DNA from: Tamlana sp038148895
GTDB lineage: Bacteria; Bacteroidota; Bacteroidia; Flavobacteriales; Flavobacteriaceae
Reading direction: 5' to 3' (one strand)
Length of the DNA stretch: 64,000 nucleotides
Assembly: GCA_038148895.1 (NCBI GenBank)
Contig: JBBVGQ010000004.1
This document shows, piece after piece, positions 24,223 to 34,900 of this stretch. Below the pieces are notes generated by a model. The model had not been told where the DNA came from and searched no databases. It saw only the letters and a program-made list of their open reading frames with translations. Positions within the stretch are counted from its first letter, which is position 1, and every line of letters starts with the position of its first letter. The translations under genes and the position numbers were made by a program.

Positions 24223-26694
24223 ATGAAAAGAGTTCTCTTTTTGTGCCTATTATTGTTTTCAATTTCCATTAAGGCACACACTAAAAATCCCGATCCAGAA
24301 AACGCAAAGTTAGGCACCATAACTGGCACCGTTTTAGACGCTGCTTTACAACAGCCCTTACCCTATGTTAATGTAATTATCAAAAATCCTTCAGGCGAAA
24401 CCGTCACAGGTGGAATAACTTTAGACGATGGCACTTTTGCAATTGAAAAAGTTGAAGAAGGAAGCCTCATTGTCAGTATTCAATACATCGGTTACAAAAC
24501 AATTAACAAAAATATTGCTGTTGGAAAGAACAACTACAAAATAGATTTAGGAAATATTTTTCTTGAGGAAGAAGCGGAAGGCTTGGATGAAGTTACCGTA
24601 ATTGCCGAAACCTCAACCATCCAACAAAAGGTTGATAGAAAAGTGATTACCATTGGAAAGGATTTGGCAGCCGCTGGAAGTGCCTCAGAACTTATGGTTG
24701 GTATCCCATCTGTTAGTCTTGATGCCCAAACAGGAGATATTAGCCTTCGCGGAAACCAAAATGTTCGTGTTATGGTTGATGGCAAACTATCCAACATCCC
24801 AACGGCTCAGTTGCTTAAGCAAATTCCTTCTACAGCAATTAAATCTATAGAATTAATTACCAATCCTTCGGCCAAATATAATCCGGAAGGCATGAGTGGT
24901 ATCATCAATATAATACTTCATAAAAATACGTTGATTGGCTTTAATGGTGATGTTAGCATTGGCCTTACCCACCAAATTGAAGCCAAATTCAATAGCGCTG
25001 TCAACCTAAATTACAGAAACGGAAAGTTTAATTTTTACGGAAGCTACAGCAACAATATTTCCAAAAACCAAAATAGGGGAATTGTTAATAGGCCAGAAAA
25101 CAATTCGGAGCAGTTCTTTAAGTTTTTAGATAAAAGAAATTCCCACTTATTTAAGGTTGGAGTTGACTATTACCTGGATGAAAAAAATACGCTCTCTGTT
25201 TTCACCACCCAGAACCCTTCGGTAAATAGTACCCGCGGAAAAACAGATGCTTTCTTTTACGATGACCCCTCTTTTAATCAAAGTCAACTTTTTCTATCGG
25301 AAAGTGACAATACCTCGTCGCAATATAATTTCGATTATAAACACGATTTTTCAAAAGATGGGCACAATATAGAACTGGAAGTAGATTACAATGATTTTAT
25401 TGATGACAGACCTGCCGATTTCATTTTTCTTTTAGGTTCCAATCAAGATTACAGGGATTTTAACGATACCAAACGAAAAAGCACAACTATCAATTTAGAT
25501 TATGTAAATCCGCTTACGGAAACCTCAAAATTGGAATTGGGTTTGCAGGCTCGCTTATTTAATTCAGATATAAAATACGCATCAACAGGTGAATCCCTAA
25601 ACGCTAGTGGTGTTTTAAGACCCACTCCCAGTACAAATTTTGATTATACCAGAGATATTTACTCGGCATACGCGACGTTCAGCAAAGAAATTGGAAAATG
25701 GTCATACCAAGTAGGTGTGCGGGCCGAAAATGTTATAGAAGATGCCGTTGCGCTTTCGTCTGAAGCTGAGAGCACCGAAACTTTTAAAAATGACTATGTT
25801 CAAGTATATCCATCTGCATTTTTAACCTACACGGCTTCAGAAAAAAATTCATATCAATTAAGTTATAGTCGACGTGTTGATAGACCCGGGATTGGCCAGG
25901 TTAACCCCATAAAAGAGTGGAGTACCCCACTAGTTTCCTCCTATGGAAATATTAACTTAAAACCGCAATTTACCAACTCGGTAGAAGCCAACTATACACG
26001 CACATTGAATGAACGTAAGGGCACTGTAACTGCTGGTGTTTTTTACAGAAGGATTACAGACGATATTAACAGAGCGTTGTTCATTGACAGAACCGATGTT
26101 ACTTCTGGGCGAGTGATATTGACCCATGATAATTTTGATGACGTTTCGGCTTATGGCGTTGAACTTTCATCGAATTACAGACCGGTAAAATGGTGGAACA
26201 TAAACTCAAGTTTTGATTTATATTCCCAAGTTAATAGAGGTATTGCAGAAAACCTAACGGCTCCCATAGAAACCGCTACAATTGATGATATTGAAACCAA
26301 AATAGATGAGGTTGACAACGTTGCGTGGAACTTTAGAATGTATAACAATTTCAGTTTAAACAAAACTATTTCGCTAACTGCTTTTGGTTTTTACCGTGGC
26401 AAGAACAAAAGCATACAAATATTAAGGGAGCCTATGTATTTTGTAAACCTAGGTGCCCGTATTAGTTTTTCTGAAGGCAAAGGAACCTTAAGCTTCAACT
26501 ACAACGACATATTCAATACCATGGAATTTGCATTTAACGGTAGCAAACCATTTCCTCAAATTGGTGCCTTTAATTGGGAAAGCAACACATGGAATGTTAG
26601 TTTGTCCTATAGATTCGGTGGTGGTAAGTACAGAGCTAAATCAAGAAAACAAAGGGACAATAACGTGGAGTCTAGCGGCGGCGGTTTCATTTAA
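24223..26694 (+). CDS. TonB-dependent receptor (outer membrane beta-barrel family)
   Basis: 823 residues from ATG 24223 (MKRVLFLCLLLFSISIKAH signal peptide); the frame continues upstream to 24097 but without signal-peptide sense. Order: carboxypeptidase-regulatory-like domain (~25-110, GTITGTVLDAALQQPLPYVNV), TonB plug (~115-215; LRGNQNVRVMVDGKLSN), then a long beta-barrel (OMP_b-brl_3 type) ending in LSYRFGGGKYRAKSRKQ. Proteins of this subgroup are common in Bacteroidota, often induced under stress or metal limitation; there is no SusD partner, so polysaccharide uptake is not indicated. Followed by hairpins at 26708-26801. Confidence 0.92.
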   Translation: MKRVLFLCLLLFSISIKAHTKNPDPENAKLGTITGTVLDAALQQPLPYVNVIIKNPSGETVTGGITLDDGTFAIEKVEEGSLIVSIQYIGYKTINKNIAVGKNNYKIDLGNIFLEEEAEGLDEVTVIAETSTIQQKVDRKVITIGKDLAAAGSASELMVGIPSVSLDAQTGDISLRGNQNVRVMVDGKLSNIPTAQLLKQIPSTAIKSIELITNPSAKYNPEGMSGIINIILHKNTLIGFNGDVSIGLTHQIEAKFNSAVNLNYRNGKFNFYGSYSNNISKNQNRGIVNRPENNSEQFFKFLDKRNSHLFKVGVDYYLDEKNTLSVFTTQNPSVNSTRGKTDAFFYDDPSFNQSQLFLSESDNTSSQYNFDYKHDFSKDGHNIELEVDYNDFIDDRPADFIFLLGSNQDYRDFNDTKRKSTTINLDYVNPLTETSKLELGLQARLFNSDIKYASTGESLNASGVLRPTPSTNFDYTRDIYSAYATFSKEIGKWSYQVGVRAENVIEDAVALSSEAESTETFKNDYVQVYPSAFLTYTASEKNSYQLSYSRRVDRPGIGQVNPIKEWSTPLVSSYGNINLKPQFTNSVEANYTRTLNERKGTVTAGVFYRRITDDINRALFIDRTDVTSGRVILTHDNFDDVSAYGVELSSNYRPVKWWNINSSFDLYSQVNRGIAENLTAPIETATIDDIETKIDEVDNVAWNFRMYNNFSLNKTISLTAFGFYRGKNKSIQILREPMYFVNLGARISFSEGKGTLSFNYNDIFNTMEFAFNGSKPFPQIGAFNWESNTWNVSLSYRFGGGKYRAKSRKQRDNNVESSGGGFI

Positions 26695-26763
26695 GAAAAC
26701 AAATAATATTTAATACTCAGCATATTAGTAGTTGATGGTTAGTGTACATGCTGATATTAAATA

Positions 26764-26801
26764 AAAACCCCTAAAACTAGTTAGTTTTAGGGGTTTGATT
26801 T
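26764..26801 (+). terminator. terminator of the TonB receptor gene
   Basis: A 13-bp stem AAACCCCTAAAAC / GTTTTAGGGGTTT with a 6-nt loop followed by GATTTT; about 70 nt after the stop. It is preceded by the long stem-loop at 26708-26762. Confidence 0.8.
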
Positions 26802-26972
26802 TACTCAATTCAAGGCATTGGTTTCTTAAATGTTAAAATTTTTTCTTTACACAATAAAAATCAGTAACTTACGTTATAAGTTCATACAATCTAGCCAAAC
26901 ACGAATAATAATTATTTAGAGTTAGTCATCTACACATTTCAAAATTCGTATTTAAAGATTAGTATAATAAAA

Positions 26973-27003
26973 ACTCGAAGCATTTGGCTTCGGGTTTTTT
27001 TTA
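26973..27003. terminator. second, probably bidirectional, terminator
   Basis: CTCGAAGC / GCTTCGGG stem (one G-T pair) with loop ATTTG, followed by T8 on the plus strand and TTTTTATT on the minus strand. It serves neither gene directly on the plus strand, since the receptor terminator precedes it by 170 nt. Confidence 0.7.
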
Positions 27004-27114
27004 TCTGTTAAAAAAAGTTAAATCTTAAAATTCCGTGCAATAATATTGGACTTTTAACGTCTAATATACTAAGATTCTTCACATTAGTGTTAGTTGAAGT
27101 TGATTAATAGCTAG

Positions 27115-27146
27115 AAAAACCCGAAACTTTACAGTGTCGGGTTTTT
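27115..27146. terminator. terminator of fabH, bidirectional
   Basis: AAACCCGA / TCGGGTTT stem with a 12-nt loop, flanked by T-runs on both strands. It is 27 nt beyond the fabH stop and most likely ends fabH. Confidence 0.7.
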
Positions 27147-27172
27147 CGTTTTTTGGTGATTTCAGGAATGAA

Positions 27173-28177
27173 TTAACTCCATTTAATAATAGCGCTTGCC
27201 CAAGTGAATCCACTACCAAAAGCAGCCAAAACCACATTATCCCCAGGTTTTATTTTACCTTCTTCCCAAGCTTCAGTAAGTGCAATAATTACAGAAGCCG
27301 CTGTGGTGTTTCCGTACTTCATGATGTTATTGAAAACTTGGTCCTCGCGTAACCTAAATTTTTTCTGTATAAATTGAGCTATCCTTAAATTGGCCTGATG
27401 TGGAATGAGCATGTCAATATCTTCCTTTTTCAATCCGTTTTTCATTAAACCTTCCATAATTACTTCGCTAAAACGGACAACGGCATGCTTAAAAACAAAA
27501 GTGCCATCCATATATGGAAAATAGGACGTATCGTCTGGGTTCTCCAAAATTTCTGGAACCCAATGGGCAATACTTGGCCCTTCAACCATCAATTTATCGG
27601 CATACTTTCCTTCGCTGTGCAAATGGGTTGACAAAATGCCTTTAGTTGTGTCTTCTTCCCTTGAAAGCACGCAGGCCCCCGCGCCATCACCAAAAATAAC
27701 GGTTACGCCCCTACCCCTTGTTGTTTTATCCAACCCGTTACTATGATATTCTGCTCCTATAACCAATATATTCTTGTACATGCCTGTTTTTATAAATTGG
27801 TCGGCCACAGAAATGGCATACACAAATCCAGAGCATTGGTTTCTTACATCCAGGGCACCAACTGTTGGCATATCAAGCATATCTTGAATTTGAACGCCAC
27901 AGCCAGGAAAATAGTAATCTGGACTTAAGGTGGCAAACACAATAAAATCAATACCATCCTTGGTTAAACCAGAACGCTCTATGGCCATTTTCGCCGCTTT
28001 AGCACCCATAACCGCAGAGGTATCATTACTTCCTTCTTTTATCCACCTGCGTTCCTGAATGCCTGTCCGCTCCTGAATCCATTCATCATTGGTATCCATC
28101 ATTTTGGACAAATCATCATTGGTCACCACGTTGTCAGGAACATATTTACCTAAACCTATAATTTTAGAATTGTACAT
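27173..28177 (-). CDS. fabH: beta-ketoacyl-ACP synthase III
   Basis: Starts fatty-acid chain synthesis by condensing an acyl-CoA with malonyl-ACP. The 334-residue form begins at ATG 28177 (MYNSKIIGLGKYVPDNVVTND); upstream in-frame codons to 28228 add a non-homologous extension. The catalytic triad is visible: Cys115 in NQCSGFVYA, His in PHQANLRI, and Asn in YGNTTAAS. The C-terminal GSGFTWASAIIKW is typical. Bacteroidota carry several FabH paralogues, so a role in secondary lipids is possible, but all key residues fit a true KASIII. Confidence 0.93.
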   Translation of the reverse strand: MYNSKIIGLGKYVPDNVVTNDDLSKMMDTNDEWIQERTGIQERRWIKEGSNDTSAVMGAKAAKMAIERSGLTKDGIDFIVFATLSPDYYFPGCGVQIQDMLDMPTVGALDVRNQCSGFVYAISVADQFIKTGMYKNILVIGAEYHSNGLDKTTRGRGVTVIFGDGAGACVLSREEDTTKGILSTHLHSEGKYADKLMVEGPSIAHWVPEILENPDDTSYFPYMDGTFVFKHAVVRFSEVIMEGLMKNGLKKEDIDMLIPHQANLRIAQFIQKKFRLREDQVFNNIMKYGNTTAASVIIALTEAWEEGKIKPGDNVVLAAFGSGFTWASAIIKWS

Positions 28178-28265
28178 AACTTTTTTTCGTTTAGTCATAC
28201 AAAATACAACAACTACCAATATTTTCAAATTATAAAATTTAAAATAAAATCATTTTTAATGCCAG

Positions 28266-28295
28266 TTTGTCACCTTTAAGTAATTGGCATTTTTG
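28266..28295 (+). promoter_or_regulatory. htpG promoter (-33/-7)
   Basis: TTTG at 28266-28269, 18-nt spacer, CATTTTTG at 28288-28295 (7 of 8 to TAnnTTTG). Predicted leader about 40 nt to the htpG ATG at 28344. Confidence 0.5.
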
Positions 28296-28343
28296 TTGCC
28301 TTATGAGGAGCATATCAAAAACAACAATAAAACATTATAAATC

Positions 28344-30254
28344 ATGACAAAAGGAAACATTAATGTATCGGTAGAGAATATCTTTCCACTCATTAAAAAA
28401 TTCTTGTATAGCGACCACGAAATCTTTTTACGTGAGTTGATCAGTAATGCTACCGATGCCACGCTTAAACTAAAACATTTAACCAGCATTAGTGAAGCAA
28501 AGGTTGAATATGGCAACCCAAAAATTGAAGTTAAAATAGATGAAAAAGGAAAAAAACTTCACATTATAGACGAAGGTGTGGGTATGACAGCCGAGGAGGT
28601 TGAAAAATACATTAACCAAATTGCGTTCTCTGGTGCGGAAGAATTTTTGGACAAATACAAAGATTCAGGAAAAGACACCGGTATCATTGGCCATTTTGGT
28701 TTAGGGTTCTATTCTGCCTTTATGGTTGCAGATAAAGTTGAAATCATCACCAAATCATATAAAGATGAACCTGCAGCGCATTGGACTTGTGATGGTTCTC
28801 CAGAGTTTTCATTAGAGCCTGACGAAAAAACGGAGCGAGGTACTGAAATTATTTTACACATTTCTGAAGGTGAAAAAGACTTCCTTAAAGAAAGTAAAAT
28901 CAGAGAACTTTTATTGAAGTATAATAAGTTCATGCCCATTCCAATCAAATTTGGAACAAAGGAAATAAACGATCCTGATCATGAACCGGCAACAATCACA
29001 GACAAAGATGGCAAGGAAACTAAAGAGCCGCAAAGAAAAATAACAGTTGATAACATTATAAATAACCCAAACCCAGCTTGGACCAAGCAACCTACCGATT
29101 TAAAAGATGAAGATTACAGCAGCTTTTATCGTGAGTTGTACCCTATGCAGTTTGAGGAGCCTTTATTTCACATCCATTTAAATGTAGATTATCCATTTAA
29201 TTTAACAGGGATTTTATACTTCCCAAAGCTGTCCAACGACATGCAAATCCAGAAGGATAAAATACAATTGTACCAAAACCAAGTATTCGTAACCGATAAT
29301 GTAGAAGGCATCGTTCCCGAGTTTTTAACTATGCTTCGCGGTGTTATAGATTCTCCTGACATTCCGTTAAATGTATCGCGTTCTTACTTGCAAGCCGATG
29401 GTGCCGTTAAAAAGATTTCATCATATATCACCAGAAAGGTGGCCGATAAGTTAAAATCATTGTTCAATAACAATCGTGAGGATTTTGAAAAGAAATGGGA
29501 CGATATTAAAATCGTAATTGAATACGGTATGCTTTCCGAAGAAAAATTCTTTGAAAAAGCAGAAGCGTTTGCACTTTACCCAACGGTTGATGGTAAATAT
29601 TATACTTACGAAGAGCTTTACAACAAAATTAAAGCGAAACAAACCGATAAAGACGATAAATTAGTGATTCTTTACGCTTCAGATAAAGATGCTCAGCACA
29701 GTTATATTGAAGCGGCCAAAGCGAAAGATTATGAGGTATTGCTGCTGGATTCTCCTATAGTTTCACATTTAATCCAAAAGCTTGAAACTAGTAAAGAAAA
29801 TATTTCTTTTGCACGCGTTGATGGCGACCATATTGATAATCTAATTAAAAAGGATGACACGACCATTTCGAAATTGGATGACGACCAAAAGAAAGAATTG
29901 GATGAATTGTTGAAAGAAGTTATTCCTTCTGAAAAATTCATGGTACAATTGGAAGCTATGGACAGCAACGCGAATCCGTTCATCATTACCCAACCTGAGT
30001 TTATGCGCCGAATGAAAGAAATGCAACAAACTGGCGGTGGCGGTATGTTTGGTATGGGCAATATGCCAGAAATGTATAATTTGGTGGTGAACACCAATCA
30101 CGAATTGGTAGGCGAAATTTTAAACACCAAAACCAAAAAGAAACAAGAGCGTTTAATAAACCAAAGTTTAGATTTGGCGCGCTTGTCTCAAGGTTTATTG
30201 AAAGGTGAAGAGCTTACAAACTTTATCAAACGTAGCTACGAAATGATAAAATAA
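28344..30254 (+). CDS. htpG: molecular chaperone HtpG (Hsp90)
   Basis: Cytosolic ATP-dependent chaperone. 636 residues, near the usual bacterial length. The GHKL ATPase domain shows FLRELISNATDAT (Asn/Asp of motif I), DEGVGMTAEEVEKYI (motif II), and GHFGLGFYSAFMVAD (lid and motif III); the middle domain contains LNVSRSYLQAD with the ATP-contacting Arg; the C-terminal dimerisation domain begins near residue 500. The GGGGMFGMGNMPE insert at about residue 565 is a Gly/Met-rich linker seen in Bacteroidota HtpG. Followed by a strong terminator. Confidence 0.97.
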   Translation: MTKGNINVSVENIFPLIKKFLYSDHEIFLRELISNATDATLKLKHLTSISEAKVEYGNPKIEVKIDEKGKKLHIIDEGVGMTAEEVEKYINQIAFSGAEEFLDKYKDSGKDTGIIGHFGLGFYSAFMVADKVEIITKSYKDEPAAHWTCDGSPEFSLEPDEKTERGTEIILHISEGEKDFLKESKIRELLLKYNKFMPIPIKFGTKEINDPDHEPATITDKDGKETKEPQRKITVDNIINNPNPAWTKQPTDLKDEDYSSFYRELYPMQFEEPLFHIHLNVDYPFNLTGILYFPKLSNDMQIQKDKIQLYQNQVFVTDNVEGIVPEFLTMLRGVIDSPDIPLNVSRSYLQADGAVKKISSYITRKVADKLKSLFNNNREDFEKKWDDIKIVIEYGMLSEEKFFEKAEAFALYPTVDGKYYTYEELYNKIKAKQTDKDDKLVILYASDKDAQHSYIEAAKAKDYEVLLLDSPIVSHLIQKLETSKENISFARVDGDHIDNLIKKDDTTISKLDDDQKKELDELLKEVIPSEKFMVQLEAMDSNANPFIITQPEFMRRMKEMQQTGGGGMFGMGNMPEMYNLVVNTNHELVGEILNTKTKKKQERLINQSLDLARLSQGLLKGEELTNFIKRSYEMIK

Positions 30255-30261
30255 GTTTAGC

Positions 30262-30288
30262 GTCATGCTGAACGTGTTTCAGTATCTC
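30262..30288 (+). repeat. dispersed 27-bp imperfect palindrome, copy 1
   Basis: GTCATGCTGAAC-GTGTTTCAGTATCTC; 24 of 27 positions match copy 2 (62357-62383) read on the minus strand. The GCTGAA / TTCAGT arms form an imperfect stem. It lies directly after htpG and before its terminator, as typical for genome-wide intergenic repeats. Confidence 0.65.
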
Positions 30289-30296
30289 ACAAATAA

Positions 30297-30333
30297 TAAA
30301 AACCACTTTGTTTTCACAAAGTGGTTTTTATTT
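30297..30333 (+). terminator. htpG terminator
   Basis: Stem AAAACCACTTTGT / ACAAAGTGGTTTT with a TTTC loop, followed by a T-rich tract. The inner stem-loop is identical to the terminator at 31855. Confidence 0.85.
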
Positions 30334-30500
30334 TCCCCTAAGGAGAACTACTTATTCTTAATGGCATTTAAAAGCAAATTCATGATATATATCATTTAAA
30401 TATTTCCTTGGCTACCATACTTTTGATTTCAAACTCGAGCGGAAAAACCATGTGTTATTTTGAACTTCAAACTTAAAGTAATACAACTAAATATATCATC

Positions 30501-31811
30501 ATGAACTCATTTATACCAAAGTTTTTGTTTTTATTATTTTCGATTTCATCATTAGCTCAATCTGGACACATCATGCAAGGGGTAGGCTCTGTTAATATGT
30601 CTATGGGGGGCGCCGCAACGGCCCAGCCGTTGGACATTTCAGGGGCGCTACAATGGAACCCAGCCACTGTTTCCACATTTGACGGAACCATCTTAAATTT
30701 TGATATTGGGCTTTTCTTTTCATCTCCTACTTTATATTCTACAGTACCAGAATTTGATAATTCGGGGCAGCCAACAGGAAATTTCTTTTCTGGAATGACA
30801 GAAGATGACAGAGGTATTTCCCCAATGCCTGCTTTAGCTCTTGTTTGGGGCAAAGAAGACAGCAAACACACTTTTGGTTTTTCCGCTTTTGGCATTAGCG
30901 GTTTTGGCGTTACATTTCCAGAAAGTATGACCAACCCTATTAATATGCCCCAAAGCATGGGTGGGTTTGGCAGAATTGAATCAGATTATATGCTCCTACA
31001 AATTGGGCTTACCTATGCCTATGAAATAAGCGATAAGTTTTCAGTGGGTGTTCAACCCACATTCAACTTCGCCTCCTTAGAACTCATGCCAAACCCTACT
31101 GCAAATCCCAACGGGTCTGGCTACCCATCTACCGATAAAGCCACAGCAACAGGAATTGGTGCACAAATAGGCTTATTCTATGATAGCAGAACTGGCTTCA
31201 AAGCAGGTGCTTCTTATAAAACCACACAATCATTTCAGGATTTTGAATTTAATAATGTTCATTTAGATAATTCAACGGCCAGCAATTCATTTAACATGGA
31301 TTATCCAGCTATTTATTCAGTGGGATTAGGCTATTCTAAATCTGATTTTGACATCGCTTTAGATTACCGTTTGGTAGATTATGAAAACACAGATGGTTTC
31401 TCCACAACAGGTTGGACACAAACGGCATCGGTTAAAGGATTTGGTTGGGAAAATATAGATATTATTTCAGTCGGTGTTCAGTACAAGGGTGTTGAAAAAT
31501 TACCGCTTCGCCTTGGTTATACTTATAGCTCAAATCCTATAAATGAAGACGTGGCATTCTTCAACATTCCGGCAACAGCTATTATAAAAAATGCTTTTCA
31601 ATTTGGTTTAACCTACGAAGCAAGTGAGCGTTTTTCTTTAAATGCCATGTATCATCATGGTGACAGCGGTGGTAAAACATCAGGACAAATTCTAAATCCT
31701 ATGTTTGCACAAAGCTACCCACCTTATGGAGCTATACCAGGAAGCAACGTATCTTATGACATGACGACCGATTTGGTTATGGTTGGCTTTAAATACATTT
31801 TTAATAAATAA
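30501..31811 (+). CDS. OmpP1/FadL-like outer-membrane transport protein
   Basis: 436 residues with a signal peptide (MNSFIPKFLFLLFSISSLAQSG) and the FadL-type N-terminal hatch region SVNMSMGGAATAQPLDISGALQWNPA, which includes the conserved NPA motif where the barrel plug begins. The remainder has alternating beta-strands ending in the aromatic terminus DLVMVGFKYIFNK. FadL proteins let hydrophobic compounds such as long-chain fatty acids or aromatic hydrocarbons cross the outer membrane. It stands alone, between two near-identical terminators. Its ligand is not known. Confidence 0.88.
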   Translation: MNSFIPKFLFLLFSISSLAQSGHIMQGVGSVNMSMGGAATAQPLDISGALQWNPATVSTFDGTILNFDIGLFFSSPTLYSTVPEFDNSGQPTGNFFSGMTEDDRGISPMPALALVWGKEDSKHTFGFSAFGISGFGVTFPESMTNPINMPQSMGGFGRIESDYMLLQIGLTYAYEISDKFSVGVQPTFNFASLELMPNPTANPNGSGYPSTDKATATGIGAQIGLFYDSRTGFKAGASYKTTQSFQDFEFNNVHLDNSTASNSFNMDYPAIYSVGLGYSKSDFDIALDYRLVDYENTDGFSTTGWTQTASVKGFGWENIDIISVGVQYKGVEKLPLRLGYTYSSNPINEDVAFFNIPATAIIKNAFQFGLTYEASERFSLNAMYHHGDSGGKTSGQILNPMFAQSYPPYGAIPGSNVSYDMTTDLVMVGFKYIFNK

Positions 31812-31854
31812 AACATAAGATAAATCCATTTCTATAGTTTATTAAGAATGTATT

Positions 31855-31887
31855 AAACCGCTTTGTTTTCACAAAGCGGTTTTTTTT
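31855..31887 (+). terminator. terminator of the FadL-like gene
   Basis: Stem AAACCGCTTTGT / ACAAAGCGGTTT with loop TTTC, followed by T-run. Compared with the htpG terminator the outer stem shows a compensatory A-T to G-C pair change, evidence that the hairpin is maintained. Confidence 0.88.
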
Positions 31888-31930
31888 GCGCAAGATTATA
31901 GTACATTTAAACAAAATTCAGAATTACCAC

Positions 31931-34900
31931 ATGAAATCATTAAAAATCTTTTTCCTTTTATTCATTCTGTCTCAAAACATTATTGGACAAAATGATTGGG
32001 AAAATCCAGAAATCTTCAAACAGAACAGAGAAAATGCCCATGCCTCATTTTACCCTTATTCTACTCATGAGAGCGCAATGGAAAGTGCCCCTAAGGAAGA
32101 GGAGTATATTCATTTTTTAAATGGAAAATGGAAATTCCAATATGCACCCAAAGCGTCAGAAAGAAATCTGGATTTTTACAAAGTAGGTTATGATGATAGC
32201 AATTGGGATGAAATTCCTGTACCAGGAAGCTGGGAGATGTACGGGTACGGTTACCCTAATTATACCAATGCAGACTATCCTTTTGACAGAAATCCACCGT
32301 TTATAAATGAAGCTCAAAATCCAGTTGGGTCCTATATTACTTACTTTAATTTACCTGAAACATGGGACAACAGAGAAATCTTCATCCAATTTGGGTCTGT
32401 AAAATCGGGTTACTACATTTGGGTGAATGGGCAAAAAGTTGGTTACAGCCAAGATTCTAAGTTGCCTTCAGAATTCAATATTACACCTTACTTAAAAGCT
32501 GGAAAAAACAAAATTGCCGTTCAGGTATTCCAGTTTACTGATGGAAGCTACCTCGAAGACCAGGATTTTTGGCGCCTATCTGGTATTCAAAGAGATGTTA
32601 TTTTATTGGCCAGGCCCAAAACACACATTAATGATTTCTTTGCAAATGCATCACTGGATAAAAACTATGAAAACGGCATATTTAATCTAGAGGTTGATAT
32701 AAAAAACACCCAGAAAAAGAAAGGAAAATATACCATTGCCTATCAAATATTAGATGATTCAGGGAATCAAATTGATGGCAACCAATCTTCTTTCGAGATG
32801 GGCAAAGGCACTAAAAAGATTAATTTCAGTGCTGAAATTACCAACGTTAAAAAATGGTCTGCCGAAACTCCCAACTTGTACAAACTAGTTTTAAGCCTGC
32901 ATAACAAAAAAGGAGAATTGATAGAATCCACCACTATCAAAATCGGGTTTAGAAATTCAGAAATTAAAGGCGGACAACTATTGGTAAATGGCAAACCTAT
33001 TCTTCTGAAAGGTGTAAATAGGCATGAACACAATCCTTATCACGGACATGTGGTAAACGAACAGGACATGATAGCCGACATCAAAACGATGAAGTTATTT
33101 AACATTAATGCCGTTAGGACATCCCATTACCCAAATGACCCGACTTGGTATAGGCTCTGCGATGAGTACGGACTATATGTTTATGATGAAGCCAATATCG
33201 AGTCGCATGGTATGGGCTATGAACCAGAACATACGTTAGCCAATAATCCTGCTTGGAAAGCAGCGCATGAAGAACGAATAGTCAATATGGTTGAAAGAGA
33301 TAAAAACCATCCATCGGTTATTGTTTGGAGCATGGGAAACGAAGCCGGCACAGGACCAAACTTTTTAGCGGGCTATAATGCCATAAAAAAATTGGATGCT
33401 AGCCGCCCTGTACATTATGAACGCGCCGAAAGAATGACCGATTTAAAAGAACGGCACACAGATATCCAAGGCTTTATGTATGCGGAGATTGAATATATAA
33501 AAAACAGATGGTTGGAAACAGATAAAGAACGCCCTTTTATTTGGTGTGAATATTCACATGCCATGGGCAATAGCAATGGCAATTTTCAGGAGTATTGGAA
33601 CTTGGTTTATTCGCATCCACAATTACAAGGTGGTTTTATTTGGGATTGGATGGATCAAGGTTTGGCCAAATACGATGAACAGGGCAAAAAATTCTGGGCT
33701 TATGGCGGTCATTTTGAACCCGAAGGCGTGCACCACGATGGCAACTTCTGTTTAAACGGTATTGTTGACCCCGACCTAAAGCCACACCCTGCGCTATTTG
33801 AGATAAAAAAGGTTTACCAAAATATTAAGTTCAAAAATATTGATGCCTCAAAAGGACTGATAAGTATAAAAAATGATAATTTCTTTACAAATTTGGATGG
33901 CTACATGGTTAAATGGGAACTTTTAGCCAATGGTACCGTTGCCAATTCTGGGGAATTTAAGCCCGTGGGCATTGCACCGCAATCTGAAAAAGAGTTTACC
34001 ATAGAATTTTCATTGCCCGATAACAACAAAGAATACTTTTTAAATCTTTATGCCGTTCAAAACGATTTCAATTATTTGATTCCGTACGGCCATAGTGTAG
34101 CCTCAGAACAGTTTGGGCTAAATGAATTTGTGCCCTCCGCAAATAAATTAGAGCGTTCCGCTCCTATAAATTCAGCAGAAGATGAAAACAATATAATCAT
34201 CTCAGGGAATACTTTTACCGCCAGTGTTTCTAAACAAACGGGAATGTTAAGTTCATATATGCTCAATGGCTACGAATTGATAAAGGAACCTTTGGCATTG
34301 GATTTTTGGAGAGCGCCTACCGATAACGATTTTGGAAATAAGCTCCAGGAACGTGCTGAAATTTGGAAGCAAGCCGCCAATGAATTTGTTTTGAAGGATA
34401 TTGAAACCAAAAAAGTGTCAGAATCAGAAATTATAGTAAGTACAACGTTCCATAACCCACAAATTGATGGCCATGTTTCCATTACTTATACCATAAAAGG
34501 AAATGGGCAAATCAATGTCAATTATAGTTTTAAAGCCAAAAAGGAGGATTTACCTGAAATTCCAAGAATTGGTTTAAAACTTCAACTCCCAAAGGAATTT
34601 GACAACCTAATCTACTACGGTCGCGGTCCATGGGAAAATTACATAGACCGGAACACAGCGGCTTTTGTTGGACTTTACAACTCTAAAGTTGCCGACCAAT
34701 ATGTAGCATACAACCGACCACAGGAAAATGGGCATAAATCGGATGTACGTTGGCTGAGTTTAAAAAATCAATACGGATTGGGATTAAAATTTATGGCGTA
34801 TAACGAAGTTTTGGAGTTTAATGCATTGCACAACAGCACTTCCGATTTTGACCCCGGAAAGCAAAAATTACTTAGAACAACTGCCGATATTACTGAAAAA

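Larger units (their letters stand above)
26695..27172. other. 478-bp intergenic region with several hairpins
   Basis: Between the convergent TonB receptor and fabH. It contains a near-perfect 15-bp stem (26708-26723 with 26748-26762, one bulge), and three terminator-like hairpins annotated separately. I see no convincing gene: a 29-codon ATG frame at 26830-26919 lacks any recognisable character. Confidence 0.7.

Noticed and set aside
26830..26919. 29-codon ATG frame between terminators
   Set aside because: No recognisable sequence character and no promoter box; likely chance.
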